The translations under genes and the position numbers were made by a program. Shown here piece after piece: positions 17,425 to 27,052 of a DNA stretch of 64,000 nucleotides; the stretch's first letter is position 1; every line of letters begins with the position of its first letter. A model generated the notes under the pieces. That model was not told where the DNA came from. It did no database searches and was given only the letters and a program-made list of their open reading frames with translations. The stretch covers positions 558,001 through 622,000 of the forward strand of contig CAWIGL010000002.1 of the NCBI GenBank assembly GCA_963835595.1, read 5' to 3'. The stretch comes from CAWEPK01 sp963835595. GTDB lineage: Bacteria > Desulfobacterota > Syntrophorhabdia > Syntrophorhabdales > WCHB1-27.

Positions 17425-17921
17425 TCACGACTGATCCCGCCCCGACGAGGGCGAACTGACCAATCATGACTCCTGGGAGTAATGTGCTATTTGCACCAAT
17501 CATCGCTTTTCTCCGTATGTGCGCGCCTTTGAGGTTTTGTTTTACCTCTTTTGATTTAGGATATTTGGCGTTTGTTATAACAACATTAGGCCCTATCCAG
17601 CATTCCTGTTCAAGTATCGTATATTCGGGTACAAAAGCTTGTGTGTGGATTCTCACACCCTTTTCTATAATTACGTGATGTTCTACGACGGACAAGGTGC
17701 CAATGCTCACATTGTTCCCTATTTCGTTAAACTCCCTTATGTTGACCTTGTTGCCGGCCTGAAAGTTGTCTCCTATTTTATTTCCTGCATAGATTACGGT
17801 AAAGGACCTGATGATTGCGTTGTCCCCAATCATTGTCTCTAATTCGCCCGGGGAATATTCTCTTGGAGGCGCTCCAATTACGGCGTAGTCTTCGATGCTG
17901 CAATTCTTGCCAAGAACTACA

Positions 17922-19022
17922 TTAGGGTAAATTATTGCGGTCTTGCTTACCATTTGCCACTCCCAGGCGGCATCTTTGAGGTGTAAACCTAAGGAACACC
18001 TCATTGCCTGTCTCTGCCGACTCATAAATAGCATTTATCAACTCAACCGATTTTCGACCCTCAAGCCCATCGATCAGACCCTTGGTGTTATGTAGCAGGC
18101 TATCAGCAACGTCCTTGAAGAACTCCGTATGACTCCAAGCGAACTGATCGGGAACAAGTCCAAACTTTTCAAAGATTTCCGAGTCTCCCGGTTCCGGCTG
18201 GCTGAAGCTCCAAGTTTTCAACTCGTTCATGAAAAAGCCGCCAATTTCCACCGTCCCTCTCTCTCCCAGTATACTTATTGAACCTTCCAAATCCTTTGGT
18301 CTCGTCGCGGTCGTGGCTTCAACAATACCCAATGCCCCATTTCTAAATCGCAAAACCGCAACTCCCGTATCTTCAGCCTCAATATTGGCCAAGCGGGTGG
18401 CCGTCTTTGCCATTACACTCTCTACCTCCCCCATCATCCAGATCAACATATCGATGTGATGGCTTGCCTGGTTGGTCAGTACCCCCCCGTCAAGCGCCCA
18501 GGTACCTCTCCATTGTCTCTGATCATAATAAGCCTGATCGCGACTCCACCTGACCCTCACCGTACCCATGACGAGCTTTCCAAAACGTCCTTTTTGGATG
18601 GCCTGCTTCAATTTCTGAATAGGTGGATTGAACCGGTTTTGCTGTACTACAAATATTCTCAAATCCCTCCTATCGCACTCCGCTAATATTTCATCTATAT
18701 GCCGAAGGCTCAAGCAGAATGGTTTCTCCACGACAAAATGTTTGTTAAATGAGATCAACCTCAAGATATGTTCTCCGTGCAATCCGGACGGCGTTAAAAT
18801 ATTCAATACATCGGGGTTCGTCCTTTCTATCATTTCCTCTCCATCCGTGAAGGATGGAATAGAGTGTTTCCTTTCGAACTCTACGGCGGTCTTTGGATTT
18901 ATGTCGCACGCTCCCACGACCTCTGAATTATCTAACCTGCCAATTGCTGCGATGTGCTTATCTGCTATTGACCCGCAACCAACCAAAGCATACCTAATTT
19001 TGCCATCCACGGTCCCATTCAT
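17922..19022 (-). CDS. Gfo/Idh/MocA sugar-nucleotide oxidoreductase (second WbpB-like copy)
   Basis: 366 residues. Rossmann loop YALVGCGSIADKHI (11-24), EKP (99-101), and NQASHHIDMLIWMMG with the family histidines. NAD-linked dehydrogenase acting on a UDP-sugar uronate or similar. GGAGG ten bases before the ATG. It follows an aminotransferase by 16 bases and precedes the IS-split acetyltransferase, so this is a second copy of the WbpB/E/D type trio, in the gene order aminotransferase, oxidoreductase, acetyltransferase. The C-terminus (GVANGKQDRNNLP) runs 32 bases into the next gene. Confidence 0.87.
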   Translation of the reverse strand: MNGTVDGKIRYALVGCGSIADKHIAAIGRLDNSEVVGACDINPKTAVEFERKHSIPSFTDGEEMIERTNPDVLNILTPSGLHGEHILRLISFNKHFVVEKPFCLSLRHIDEILAECDRRDLRIFVVQQNRFNPPIQKLKQAIQKGRFGKLVMGTVRVRWSRDQAYYDQRQWRGTWALDGGVLTNQASHHIDMLIWMMGEVESVMAKTATRLANIEAEDTGVAVLRFRNGALGIVEATTATRPKDLEGSISILGERGTVEIGGFFMNELKTWSFSQPEPGDSEIFEKFGLVPDQFAWSHTEFFKDVADSLLHNTKGLIDGLEGRKSVELINAIYESAETGNEVFLRFTPQRCRLGVANGKQDRNNLP

Positions 19023-19038
19023 ATCTTTTCTTCCTCCG

Positions 19039-20139
19039 TCACCCTTTAATCGCCCTTCTCACTTGCTCTATCACGTAGCCAAGGCTTTCGTCGGTCATGC
19101 TCCCATGTATCGGCAGACTCAGTATCTCATCTTTAATTGCATAGGCCACAGGAAAATCATCGGGTTTATAGCCCAGATAACCATATGCCTTAAGGAAGGG
19201 TAATGGGATGGGGTAGTGGATGCCGGTAGAGACTCCTTTTGCAGCCAAGAATTCAATTACTTTTTTCCTTTTCGGAACGCGTACGACATAAAGATGATAG
19301 ACGTGCTTGGCATTGGGTAGAACGCTCGGCGTTATGACTATCTCCTGCAATTCTCTGTCGTATGTTTCAGCGATTTCTCTTCTGCGGAGTGTCCACTGAT
19401 CAAGGTAGCGTAGCTTGACCTTAAGTATTGCGGCCTGCAGGCCATCCAATCTGCTGTTGGTTCCCTCGAACTCATGGTCATATTTTTCTATCCTTCCATG
19501 ATTGGCAAACATCCTTACCTTAACCGCCAATTCATCTGAATTTGTCACCACAGCTCCGCCATCCCCGTAAGCGCCCAAATTCTTGCCCGGAAAAAAACTG
19601 AAGCATGCGCAATGCCCAAGAATACCTACCTCTTTTCCATTATATTTAGCTCCGTGTGCTTGTGCGGCGTCTTCTACTACGAAGAAATTACGTCTACCTG
19701 CAATTTCCAAAATAGAATCCATATCCGCTGGCTGACCATAAAGATGTACCGGCATTATCGCCTTTGTTTTAGTTGTTATCACTTCCTCGATTTTCGCCAC
19801 ATCTATGTTATATGTTTTCTCGTCACAATCAACAAAAACAGGCTTTGCCCCTGTCAGAGTTATAGCCTCAGGTGTGGCAATAAAAGAATTGGCAGCCGTT
19901 ATGACCTCGTCACCCTCCTTTATCCCTAAAGACTTTAGAGCAATAAACAAAGCATCAGTGCAATTACCAACGCCTATGCAGTGCGTGGCTTTAACATAAT
20001 TTGCAAAATTATTTTCAAAAGACGCCACATGTTTTCCTCCAACAAAGGCCGAATCCAAAAGCACTGTCTGAATTGCACTGTCAATTTCTTCCTTCATCGA
20101 AAGGTACTGAGCTTTAAGGTCAACAAAAGGAATTGCCAT
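19039..20139 (-). CDS. DegT aminotransferase (second WbpE-like copy)
   Basis: 366 residues from ATG 20137-20139, preceded by GAGGAG; the open frame to 20211 runs back to the edge of the IS remnant and is not coding. Seen: VGNCTDALFIAL (57-68), VVEDAAQAHGA (154-164), and Schiff-base lysine K186 in FSFFPGKNLGAYGDGG, nearly the same motif as the WbpE-like enzyme at 4922-6118. Probably transaminates a 3-oxo UDP-sugar with the adjacent Gfo/Idh enzyme. The IS3 remnant sits immediately upstream, so its supply of transcript from the main operon may be altered. Confidence 0.9.
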   Translation of the reverse strand: MAIPFVDLKAQYLSMKEEIDSAIQTVLLDSAFVGGKHVASFENNFANYVKATHCIGVGNCTDALFIALKSLGIKEGDEVITAANSFIATPEAITLTGAKPVFVDCDEKTYNIDVAKIEEVITTKTKAIMPVHLYGQPADMDSILEIAGRRNFFVVEDAAQAHGAKYNGKEVGILGHCACFSFFPGKNLGAYGDGGAVVTNSDELAVKVRMFANHGRIEKYDHEFEGTNSRLDGLQAAILKVKLRYLDQWTLRRREIAETYDRELQEIVITPSVLPNAKHVYHLYVVRVPKRKKVIEFLAAKGVSTGIHYPIPLPFLKAYGYLGYKPDDFPVAYAIKDEILSLPIHGSMTDESLGYVIEQVRRAIKG

Positions 20140-20183
20140 AGCCACGCTCCTCAACTTATTTATGGTTTGCGACACTTCCCGCG

Positions 20184-20353
20184 TGACCCTCCACCAACTT
20201 GGTGGACACATCTAAGAATTTGTACTATAAGACAAGATGTGTACATGGAGGATAAACACCGTCACTTAAGCCGCGAGTTCAAGCGCGATACAGTGCAACT
20301 GGTCACCGAGAAGGGTATGTCAGTTGGCAAGGTTGTCCGTAGTAGCCGATTCG
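20184..20353 (+). mobile_element. Truncated IS3-family left end with orfA start
   Basis: Begins tgaccctccaccaacttggt, a form typical of IS3-family terminal repeats (TG...tggacac). A plus-strand frame from ATG 20245 reads MEDKHRHLSREFKRDTVQLV, then TEKGMSVGKVVRSS, the start of an OrfA helix-turn-helix protein (EFKRxxVxLV is diagnostic). After about 36 codons the similarity stops just before the GT2 gene's stop, and no OrfB or right end is present. A relic, lying between the GT2 gene and the aminotransferase. Confidence 0.8.
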
Positions 20354-20381
20354 GGATAGCTTCAGCACCTCATACTCACGG

Positions 20382-21566
20382 TCATGATACTTTCCGTACC
20401 ATAACTTTTTCAAACCTTCTAGGCGCCCATCTACCCATTTTTTTTCCCGCTACGAATTGTGCTATCCCGATCAACGCTGCCGCATTTACCAGACAGAAGG
20501 AAAAGGGAATGCCAAAGATGCGCCAAGGTGTACCTCTTTTCTGTGATGCATAACCTATAGCAGCAAGAGCGTAAAAAACCAATTGCATGTTCAGAGCAAT
20601 ATAATACGACCAGTCATCCTTAAGGAGCAGTATGGTAAAGACGAACACCACAAGAAGAAAGTAAGGCACAAACCATCGCAATAATTTATGAGAGATGAGT
20701 CCCCACATACACAGGGGATGATGAAAAGGATTCAGGATAGGTTTGCATATAAACAATCCTCTCAAATCCTTGGTAATAATGCGTATTTTACTCCTCAGCA
20801 TGCTTCTGGCCGTATTCTGAAATAGTATTTCCTCAGATACTGCCTCGGGTTCATAAACGACACGCTTACCATGCATCGCAACCTGCATAGGTAACACGAA
20901 ATCCTCTCCGACATTTGCATCAAGGGGGTTGAACAGTTCTCTTCTGATTGCCATTATTGGTCCGCTCCCCATAGTGAAATTACCGAGCCTGCTTTCTTCC
21001 TGTCTTAGAAATAATTCATAACGCCAATAAATACCTTCTTCACGGCTAACTGAAGTATCTGTTTCGTTGATATAAGTAACTCTGCCCACAACGCAACCCA
21101 CACGACCGTCAGCAAAATTCCTTATCAACCGTCTAAGGGCACTCGGTCGGAGCATAGCGTTGGCGTCGCTGAATACAATTATATCTCCCGATGCCACAGC
21201 CACGCCCGCATTTTCGGCTGCGCTCTTGCCCTGGTTATTGTCTACCCGAACTAACGTGACGCCTTCCTCACGGTACGTGCTCACGATCTCATCAGTTTTA
21301 TCCGTTGATCCATCAGACACAACGATAATTTCCAGACTACTCCTCGGGTAATCCAAACGGAGCGAGTTCTCAATCTTCTCTACAATGACGCCAGCCTCGT
21401 TGTATGCCGAAACAATAAGGGAAACAGAAGGCGTAATGTCAGCTTTGTAGACAGGTTTGGTCCGCAATATACTCGTTAAAACGATAAGCAGAAACGGATA
21501 TCCAACATATACATAAAATATAGAACTTACAACTAACCAAAAAAACGGTTCAAGTAAGGTATACAT
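20382..21566 (-). CDS. Family 2 glycosyltransferase with membrane segments
   Basis: 394 residues. N-terminal membrane helix (about 7-32), GT-A nucleotide-binding SLIVSAYNE, VVSDGSTDKTDE, the metal motif VFSDANAM, the acceptor motif GEDFVLPM, and RSMLRSKIRIIT as the QxxRW-equivalent region; two or three C-terminal helices (about 290-370). Inverting, processive-type architecture, acting on the cytoplasmic face of the inner membrane. ATG has GAGGA upstream and overlaps the previous gene by 17 bases. Confidence 0.88.
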   Translation of the reverse strand: MYTLLEPFFWLVVSSIFYVYVGYPFLLIVLTSILRTKPVYKADITPSVSLIVSAYNEAGVIVEKIENSLRLDYPRSSLEIIVVSDGSTDKTDEIVSTYREEGVTLVRVDNNQGKSAAENAGVAVASGDIIVFSDANAMLRPSALRRLIRNFADGRVGCVVGRVTYINETDTSVSREEGIYWRYELFLRQEESRLGNFTMGSGPIMAIRRELFNPLDANVGEDFVLPMQVAMHGKRVVYEPEAVSEEILFQNTARSMLRSKIRIITKDLRGLFICKPILNPFHHPLCMWGLISHKLLRWFVPYFLLVVFVFTILLLKDDWSYYIALNMQLVFYALAAIGYASQKRGTPWRIFGIPFSFCLVNAAALIGIAQFVAGKKMGRWAPRRFEKVMVRKVS

Positions 21567-22557
21567 GATTCCTCAGGGGTGCAGGAACTCTATGGCCTGC
21601 AAAATCTCTTTCCTGCGCTTTTACTAGTGGAAAAAAACTTGCTATTCTATCCGCAGCATTCCTCCCAAACTCTTCCGGCGCCTCGAATGCTTTAGATATC
21701 GTCGCAGCTATCACTTGCGGCTCCATAGTATCGACATAAAAACCACAAACGCCAACCACCTCAGGCAAGGCTGCCCGTCTTGTAACAACCGGGATGCACT
21801 CACATAGCATAGCCTCTGCGAGCGAGCAACCAAAGCTCTCATGAAATGAAGCCTGCACATAAACCTTCGCGCGTCGTAAAATGCCGATCAAGTTCTCTCC
21901 GTACAGACCACCAGTAAAAGTGACATTGGGTGGAGCAATTCTCTTAAGCTTATCAATTGCCCGGTCTTTCCATGGACCCACAAGTACAAAAGGTACGTTC
22001 GGGAGAAATTGAGCACTTTTCACAAACAATTCAAGCCCTTTCTTGACTACTGTCTCCTCGCTCACACGCCCGACTGTCAGTACCAGGTGCTCCTTCTTTC
22101 GACCAGTTGATTGGAACCATCCGTCCGTTTCAAACCCATGGTAGACCAACTTCGTCTTGCATGGATCAGCTTTCGCATTAAATATTGTTTCCCGGTAATT
22201 GGATTTTGACACGCTCAGAGCAAGATCAGCATAGTGAAACAGGAATAGTGGACACCATTTCTTCCACCAATAAGCAAGCATGCCGTAGCCTATATCCCGT
22301 TCACAAGCAACATCATCGCCTCCAGCGACAACGACACTTTTCTTTTTTAGTAGCCTTGAGAAGAGAACCGCAAAAAAAGCGTGTAACTTCCCAAACCAGG
22401 AAAAGGTCAAGTCAGCCCATAAGGTTCCACGCAAGATTGCTGGAATCTCTTTTATTCCCCTATAGTGGATCTCATGCACCTCGTGAGCGGAGCGTAATAT
22501 TTCCAAATCTTTCTTAACAAACGACATCAGCCCCTGATGAACAAAGAGAATCCGCAA
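21550..22557 (-). CDS. Family 4 glycosyltransferase
   Basis: 335 residues starting MRILFVHQGLMSFVKKDLEI. The start codon is a TTG with AGAGG seven bases upstream. GT-B fold: C-terminal LVLTVGRVSEETVVKKGLEL, VPFVLVGPWKD, and FHESFGCSLAEAMLCECIPVV, the EX7E nucleotide-binding motif of family 4. Donor and acceptor unknown. Overlaps the downstream GT2 by 17 bases. Confidence 0.88.
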   Translation of the reverse strand: MRILFVHQGLMSFVKKDLEILRSAHEVHEIHYRGIKEIPAILRGTLWADLTFSWFGKLHAFFAVLFSRLLKKKSVVVAGGDDVACERDIGYGMLAYWWKKWCPLFLFHYADLALSVSKSNYRETIFNAKADPCKTKLVYHGFETDGWFQSTGRKKEHLVLTVGRVSEETVVKKGLELFVKSAQFLPNVPFVLVGPWKDRAIDKLKRIAPPNVTFTGGLYGENLIGILRRAKVYVQASFHESFGCSLAEAMLCECIPVVTRRAALPEVVGVCGFYVDTMEPQVIAATISKAFEAPEEFGRNAADRIASFFPLVKAQERDFAGHRVPAPLRNHVYLT

Positions 22558-22615
22558 ATGTTACCTCTTTAAACTTTGCACGTCGTTATCATAGTGCACC
22601 GGATTTCCGTCATGG

Positions 22616-24184
22616 CTAGCCGAGAACAGATACTTTGAAGTTATTCGACAGGTTTTTTGTGCGAATTGCAGACTGCTCTTGAGCCCGAAGGAGCAAGTAT
22701 TCCATTGATGGCAGAGGCCGAGCAACCATAAAGATCTGATAGGAGAACAACCGCTTCGATACTCTGATAAGAAGACTGTTTGCCCATAGCAAAAACCTGC
22801 TCAAGATATTGTCGCCTAGGGCGAGCGGATAAGGTGCTGGAATGCCTCTAATTTCCTCCACCGCAAATCCCGATTGCTCCAACAATCGCTTCAGGCTGCC
22901 AAAGGTAAACAGGCGCCAATGGCTTATGTCAAGGATACCGCGTTTTCCATAATTGAACTGCCCGAACAGCAGCATCAGCCGGTTGATAAAGAAACCAATG
23001 TTTGCAGTGCTTATCAGCAACCGAATAGCGGGACACATGCTCGTTGCCTTCTTAAGCGAATCGATGAGCTCTTCGGGCGGCGTAAAATGTTCCAGGACGT
23101 CCAACAGTAGGATGTAGTCATAGTTTGCAATTTCCATATCGGGTAATCCATTGTTAAGATCATATCGAATAAATGTGTCAAGATTGTCTTCCTTCTCAGG
23201 TGGAAACAAGTCAATTCCAGTAGTTCGGCAGCCGAGCCGATCCCTGAGAAGCCCCGACACGTGACCCCCGCCACAACCCAGGTCGAGCACGTAGGAATCC
23301 CTCTTAATCCTTTCAAGGCAAAGAGTATGCGGGCTTAAAAAGCCGATCTTTAACTGATAATGGCTGTTACTTTGGCTCATGCTGTCAAATCGCCTGTCAT
23401 AGAACATCGCGAGCTCTTGAGCCCTGGCTTTCAGCACCGCTAATGTCACATTAAGGGCGTATCTTAAGCCGTTGACATGACAAATCTCATCGCCGTAATA
23501 AGTAGGAATCGGCACTTCCTTGATACGAAATTTTGAGAAGACAAACTGAATAATAATTTCGGTATCAAAATGAAAGCTGTTGGTATTAAGCTGAAAAGGA
23601 ACTCTTTTAAGCGCGTTGACCGAGTAGATACGATAACCGGAATGGAATTCACTGAAATCCGTCCGCAGCATGCGATTTTGAAACCAGCTCAAAATCCTAT
23701 TCCCTACGAACTTGTACACCGGCATGCCGCCCTTCAACGCTGACCCACGCTTCATGAAGCGCGAGCCGAAAACCGCTTCCGCCTCGCCACAAAGCAAGGG
23801 TCTGAGAAGGTCTGGCAGACATTCTGGTGCGTACTGTCCATCTCCATGGAGCAACGCTACGTAGTCAAAGCCGTTCTTGATGGCAAAGAGATAGCCAAGT
23901 TTCTGGTTGCCCCCATACCCTTGATTGTCAGGATTAAAGAGAACGTGGAGCTTGAACGGCAAAGAATTATCTTTTTTTACTTCATAAGCATGCTCAAAGG
24001 TGCGGTCCTTTGATGCATCATCTATGACCAGAACCTCTATGTAGTAATCGTCCAGAAGCCGCGCGGGTATTCTCGACAGCACCTTCCCTATCGTTTTTTC
24101 AGCATGGTATGCGACGACGTGTATTAAAACTCTCGGTTTCTTTTCGCTCGCGGGCGAATCTTGTAGCGTAAGCATTTCTTTCAT
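22616..24184 (-). CDS. Fused family 2 glycosyltransferase and SAM methyltransferase
   Basis: 522 residues from ATG 24182-24184 (GAAGG upstream). Residues about 20-260 are a dolichol-phosphate-mannose-synthase-like GT2: LVIDDASKDRT, YVALLHGDGQYAPE with the DxD-like acidic pair, GNRILSWFQNR. From about residue 300 a class I methyltransferase follows: DSYVLDLGCGGGHVSGLL (SAM-binding glycines) and YDYILLLDVLEHF. A single continuous frame joins the two, with a short linker (RFDSMSQSNSHYQLKIGF). Likely transfers and then methylates a sugar, or caps a chain; substrate unknown. Confidence 0.85.
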   Translation of the reverse strand: MKEMLTLQDSPASEKKPRVLIHVVAYHAEKTIGKVLSRIPARLLDDYYIEVLVIDDASKDRTFEHAYEVKKDNSLPFKLHVLFNPDNQGYGGNQKLGYLFAIKNGFDYVALLHGDGQYAPECLPDLLRPLLCGEAEAVFGSRFMKRGSALKGGMPVYKFVGNRILSWFQNRMLRTDFSEFHSGYRIYSVNALKRVPFQLNTNSFHFDTEIIIQFVFSKFRIKEVPIPTYYGDEICHVNGLRYALNVTLAVLKARAQELAMFYDRRFDSMSQSNSHYQLKIGFLSPHTLCLERIKRDSYVLDLGCGGGHVSGLLRDRLGCRTTGIDLFPPEKEDNLDTFIRYDLNNGLPDMEIANYDYILLLDVLEHFTPPEELIDSLKKATSMCPAIRLLISTANIGFFINRLMLLFGQFNYGKRGILDISHWRLFTFGSLKRLLEQSGFAVEEIRGIPAPYPLALGDNILSRFLLWANSLLIRVSKRLFSYQIFMVARPLPSMEYLLLRAQEQSAIRTKNLSNNFKVSVLG

Positions 24185-24222
24185 ATTAGCCTTCGGCTCG
24201 GGAAAACGCCATCCTTGTCCTG

Positions 24223-25788
24223 TTACCAGAAAAAAACGCTCTTGCAAATAAGGAACTGGATGCCCTGCAAGGCAAAGATGGCCAGCCCTGCTCCAATTGC
24301 GGTTCTTTCTTTTGATAAGCTATCGAGTTCATAGAGGCCTGCAATCAATAAAATAGGCGCAAGAAATGCCCATAGTTTTTGAGTTTCCAGAGACGTGCCC
24401 GTTATATCAAGAAGCAGGATAAACAGAGATAGCAAGACAACTAGCGAGCGCGCCGACGTCAATCTCGTATCCTTCTGTGTGTCCGGTTTGGTCGATTTGG
24501 CGAGGGAAAGCAGAAACTGGAGTGAAACCGGAACGCCGACCCAGAAAAAAAATTCCAGAACGTTTGCAGGCAACGATATCAAGTACATGAGACCAGACTT
24601 GTCGAGCATAACTGTAGACCAAATCCATACAACATACTTTACGACGAACTTTTCCCATAGAAACGTTATTAAATTGATACCCGCTATAAGACGGATGGTT
24701 ACAATGGCAATCATGCTAACGATAACGAAAACAATTCCGGCATTTATTGCCTGCCTTGCCATTCTTCGATTAGCTGCGCCTGTTAGCCGGTACAATCGTG
24801 CGCTCATCAAAAGAAGACAGAAAACGAGCAGTGCCAAAGACTCCCAGTTGAGGAGAGCGCCTATAGCTGCCGTCAAGAAAGCCGCCAACGTCCATAACCA
24901 TGATTGCCTGTTGAGCCCAATGAACAAGAACATCAATGCGAGAGCAGTTACGGGGAGCATAAGGTCGTGGTTCCACGTCATGGAAAATGTGAAACCAGCG
25001 GATGCCATAGTGTTGACTGAGAAGATCATTACTCCTATCAATGCAGCAGTCCTTGATAGGATCTGCTTGATTGCAAAATACAACGGAAAAATACATAGAC
25101 CGGTAACCAGCAGAAAACCGACTGCGACCATAATAGACCGTTGTTCCAGCGTGGGTGGCTTCACCCTCAACATTCTTGCGAGCCGGAGACCTGCCTGGTC
25201 AAACCCGTAATAAGTAAGAACATAAGCAGGAGCCTTACTCATCATGGGACCGCGAAGCTGCCCTTCGACACCCGCATATTTCGTCATGTTTGAAAGGTAG
25301 CTCGATACACCATCAATCCTGCTTGCGATTGTCATGTAACTTGGGCTACCCCCCCAGGGTGAACGCATGGCTTCTGCGCCTAACGCGTGCCAGTCGTCCA
25401 TTATCAGGTATTGCCCTAAAATGGGCATTCCGATGAACGTAAAGTATGCTACTATTAACATAATCGCGGTAAACTTTCTCGAGCGAAGTAACGATCGCCA
25501 TAGTAGTATGCATGCTGCGAGGAGCACCAGGAAAGCAATCGTCAACATAGACCTTCTGAACCAGAACCATTTATTGGCTTGACCGACAAAATTCTGATTT
25601 GCAATATCGGCCCACCAATAGCTACTGACATGACCAATTAACGGTACGCCAACAGGTAGAACCATAAGTGCGACCAACATTAGAACAACAAAAGTCGGAA
25701 TAACATAGAATAACGTGCGCGAGCAGATGTTGGAACAAACCTGTTCGTACAGGGAGGCGAGATAACCTAGTATTCTATTAAATCTCAT
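24223..25788 (-). CDS. Multipass membrane protein, GT-C-like
   Basis: 521 residues from ATG 25786-25788 (a TTG four codons earlier is possible). About ten to twelve hydrophobic segments. After the third, GQYLIMDDWHAL places an acidic pair (about residues 131-132) in the first periplasmic loop, as in GT-C enzymes that use polyprenyl-phosphate sugars. No family signature is clear enough to name it; a polymerase is the alternative. Confidence 0.55.
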   Translation of the reverse strand: MRFNRILGYLASLYEQVCSNICSRTLFYVIPTFVVLMLVALMVLPVGVPLIGHVSSYWWADIANQNFVGQANKWFWFRRSMLTIAFLVLLAACILLWRSLLRSRKFTAIMLIVAYFTFIGMPILGQYLIMDDWHALGAEAMRSPWGGSPSYMTIASRIDGVSSYLSNMTKYAGVEGQLRGPMMSKAPAYVLTYYGFDQAGLRLARMLRVKPPTLEQRSIMVAVGFLLVTGLCIFPLYFAIKQILSRTAALIGVMIFSVNTMASAGFTFSMTWNHDLMLPVTALALMFLFIGLNRQSWLWTLAAFLTAAIGALLNWESLALLVFCLLLMSARLYRLTGAANRRMARQAINAGIVFVIVSMIAIVTIRLIAGINLITFLWEKFVVKYVVWIWSTVMLDKSGLMYLISLPANVLEFFFWVGVPVSLQFLLSLAKSTKPDTQKDTRLTSARSLVVLLSLFILLLDITGTSLETQKLWAFLAPILLIAGLYELDSLSKERTAIGAGLAIFALQGIQFLICKSVFFW

Positions 25789-25827
25789 TGGAGGACCCAA
25801 TCTTCTCTCGAAGGGAGGTGTGATATT

Positions 25828-27051
25828 CTAGAAAAGTTCTTCAATAATCGAATGGAGAGTGTGGTAACTCAATCTCTTGTCTAAAATGTTCAAAGCGTGG
25901 CAAGCAAATATGGCAGTCCACGCATATAGCAATCGGGAACGGTACCGCAGGAACCAGAGAGAATCGCAGCCAGAATGAAAACCACCAAAGGAATTTGGGT
26001 CTGATCTATCATGCGATTGCATCCGCAGAATAAACTTTCCTGCTTTGTGAGCTGCTGCTTCGAACGCTTTATCACCAGTCTCACAATAAAGGGCGAGCCA
26101 GATCCGCATTGCCTGCGACGTGGCGCCCGTCTCCTTCGGAACTATAACTTTGCGCAGCTTTCTAAGAGGCATCTTCAGACCTGATAGATACAACTCACTA
26201 TAGGGTCCATAGTATTGGTAGAGTGACCCGTCAACATTCTGCACACCCAAAAGCCATGATGCGGCCCGCATACATGCGCGGAGATACTCAGGCTTTTTCA
26301 ATACGAAATACCCGTATAAAAGTCCCTCGACAGCATAACAACAGGCGTGGGTAAAAATGTAATTACAGTTCTTACTAGCCTTAAACGCCCCTGTCTCGAC
26401 TTGGAGAGATAAACCCCATTTAAGAACTCTGTCGGCAGCATCAAGAATTTTTGGGTCCCGCGCTGATTTGTACAACTTCAACAAGCCTATCGCATTTTTG
26501 ACGTGAAGACATCCTCCGTTCCCATACCAGTCAACAGCTTTAGGCTCATGCCCATCCTTAGCGCGACCGAAAGAGAAAAGGCCATCATCCTCCTGCAAAC
26601 TCTCCAACCACCTGAATATTCTGTTTGCGCTCTTCAGATATGACCCCTCACCAGAGACCTCGTACAGCTCTACTAATGCAGCCAGACAAATCGAGGCATC
26701 AAATGTGAAATATGCCTGTATCTCTTCCTTGCCAGGAAGATTAAAACCATACGGAAGCGCGCCATCATCATTAATATCGCTTTCATCGTGCTGCACTCTT
26801 GTCAAAAATTCACCGCCCGCCTTAGCCAGCTCAATCAGATCGTCTTTTTGATACCACTTTGCGGCTCTAAGGAGGAATTGAATCGCGTACGCCGTTATTT
26901 CGCAATAAACAAACGGGTAGCTTCTGGCTCTAGCATTATAGAGGCCACAAAAAGAACCCACCAGCGGTGATGGCTCCTTTATTCTTATATCGGAATCAAC
27001 GAGCCATCTCAAGCCACTGTATATGCTTTGATTCATCGTTAATTCCACCAT
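25828..27051 (-). CDS. Alpha/alpha-toroid protein of unknown function
   Basis: 407 residues, no signal peptide. Repeating helical hairpins with Gly/Tyr turns (YFTFDASICLAALVELYE, YLKSANRIFRWLESLQEDDG, IFTHACCYAVEGLLYGYF, WLLGVQNVDGSLYQYYG) suggest an (alpha/alpha)6-type barrel as in glycoside hydrolases, epimerases and lyases. I cannot identify catalytic residues. It starts one base after the methyltransferase stop. A role in sugar epimerisation or glycan processing is only a guess. Confidence 0.5.
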   Translation of the reverse strand: MVELTMNQSIYSGLRWLVDSDIRIKEPSPLVGSFCGLYNARARSYPFVYCEITAYAIQFLLRAAKWYQKDDLIELAKAGGEFLTRVQHDESDINDDGALPYGFNLPGKEEIQAYFTFDASICLAALVELYEVSGEGSYLKSANRIFRWLESLQEDDGLFSFGRAKDGHEPKAVDWYGNGGCLHVKNAIGLLKLYKSARDPKILDAADRVLKWGLSLQVETGAFKASKNCNYIFTHACCYAVEGLLYGYFVLKKPEYLRACMRAASWLLGVQNVDGSLYQYYGPYSELYLSGLKMPLRKLRKVIVPKETGATSQAMRIWLALYCETGDKAFEAAAHKAGKFILRMQSHDRSDPNSFGGFHSGCDSLWFLRYRSRLLYAWTAIFACHALNILDKRLSYHTLHSIIEELF

Positions 27052-27052
27052 G

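Larger units (their letters stand above)
16450..17953 (-). pseudogene. WbpD-like acetyltransferase split by an IS5-family insertion
   Basis: The 5' part (17418-17953) starts MVSKTAIIYPNVVLGKNCS and runs through hexapeptide coils (IGDN, IGNN, IGPN, IGAN, IGQF) to VGAGSVVTKD. After the IS, minus-strand sequence 16450-16525 continues in frame as VEQGAVVAGNPAKLINRIE and a TAA. Removing the IS plus one copy of the 7-base repeat gives exactly 204 codons, a normal length. ATG 17951-17953 has GGAG upstream and overlaps the Gfo/Idh gene by 32 bases. It was the third member of a second oxidoreductase/aminotransferase/acetyltransferase trio. The insertion removes the closing coil, so activity is doubtful. 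Confidence 0.92.
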
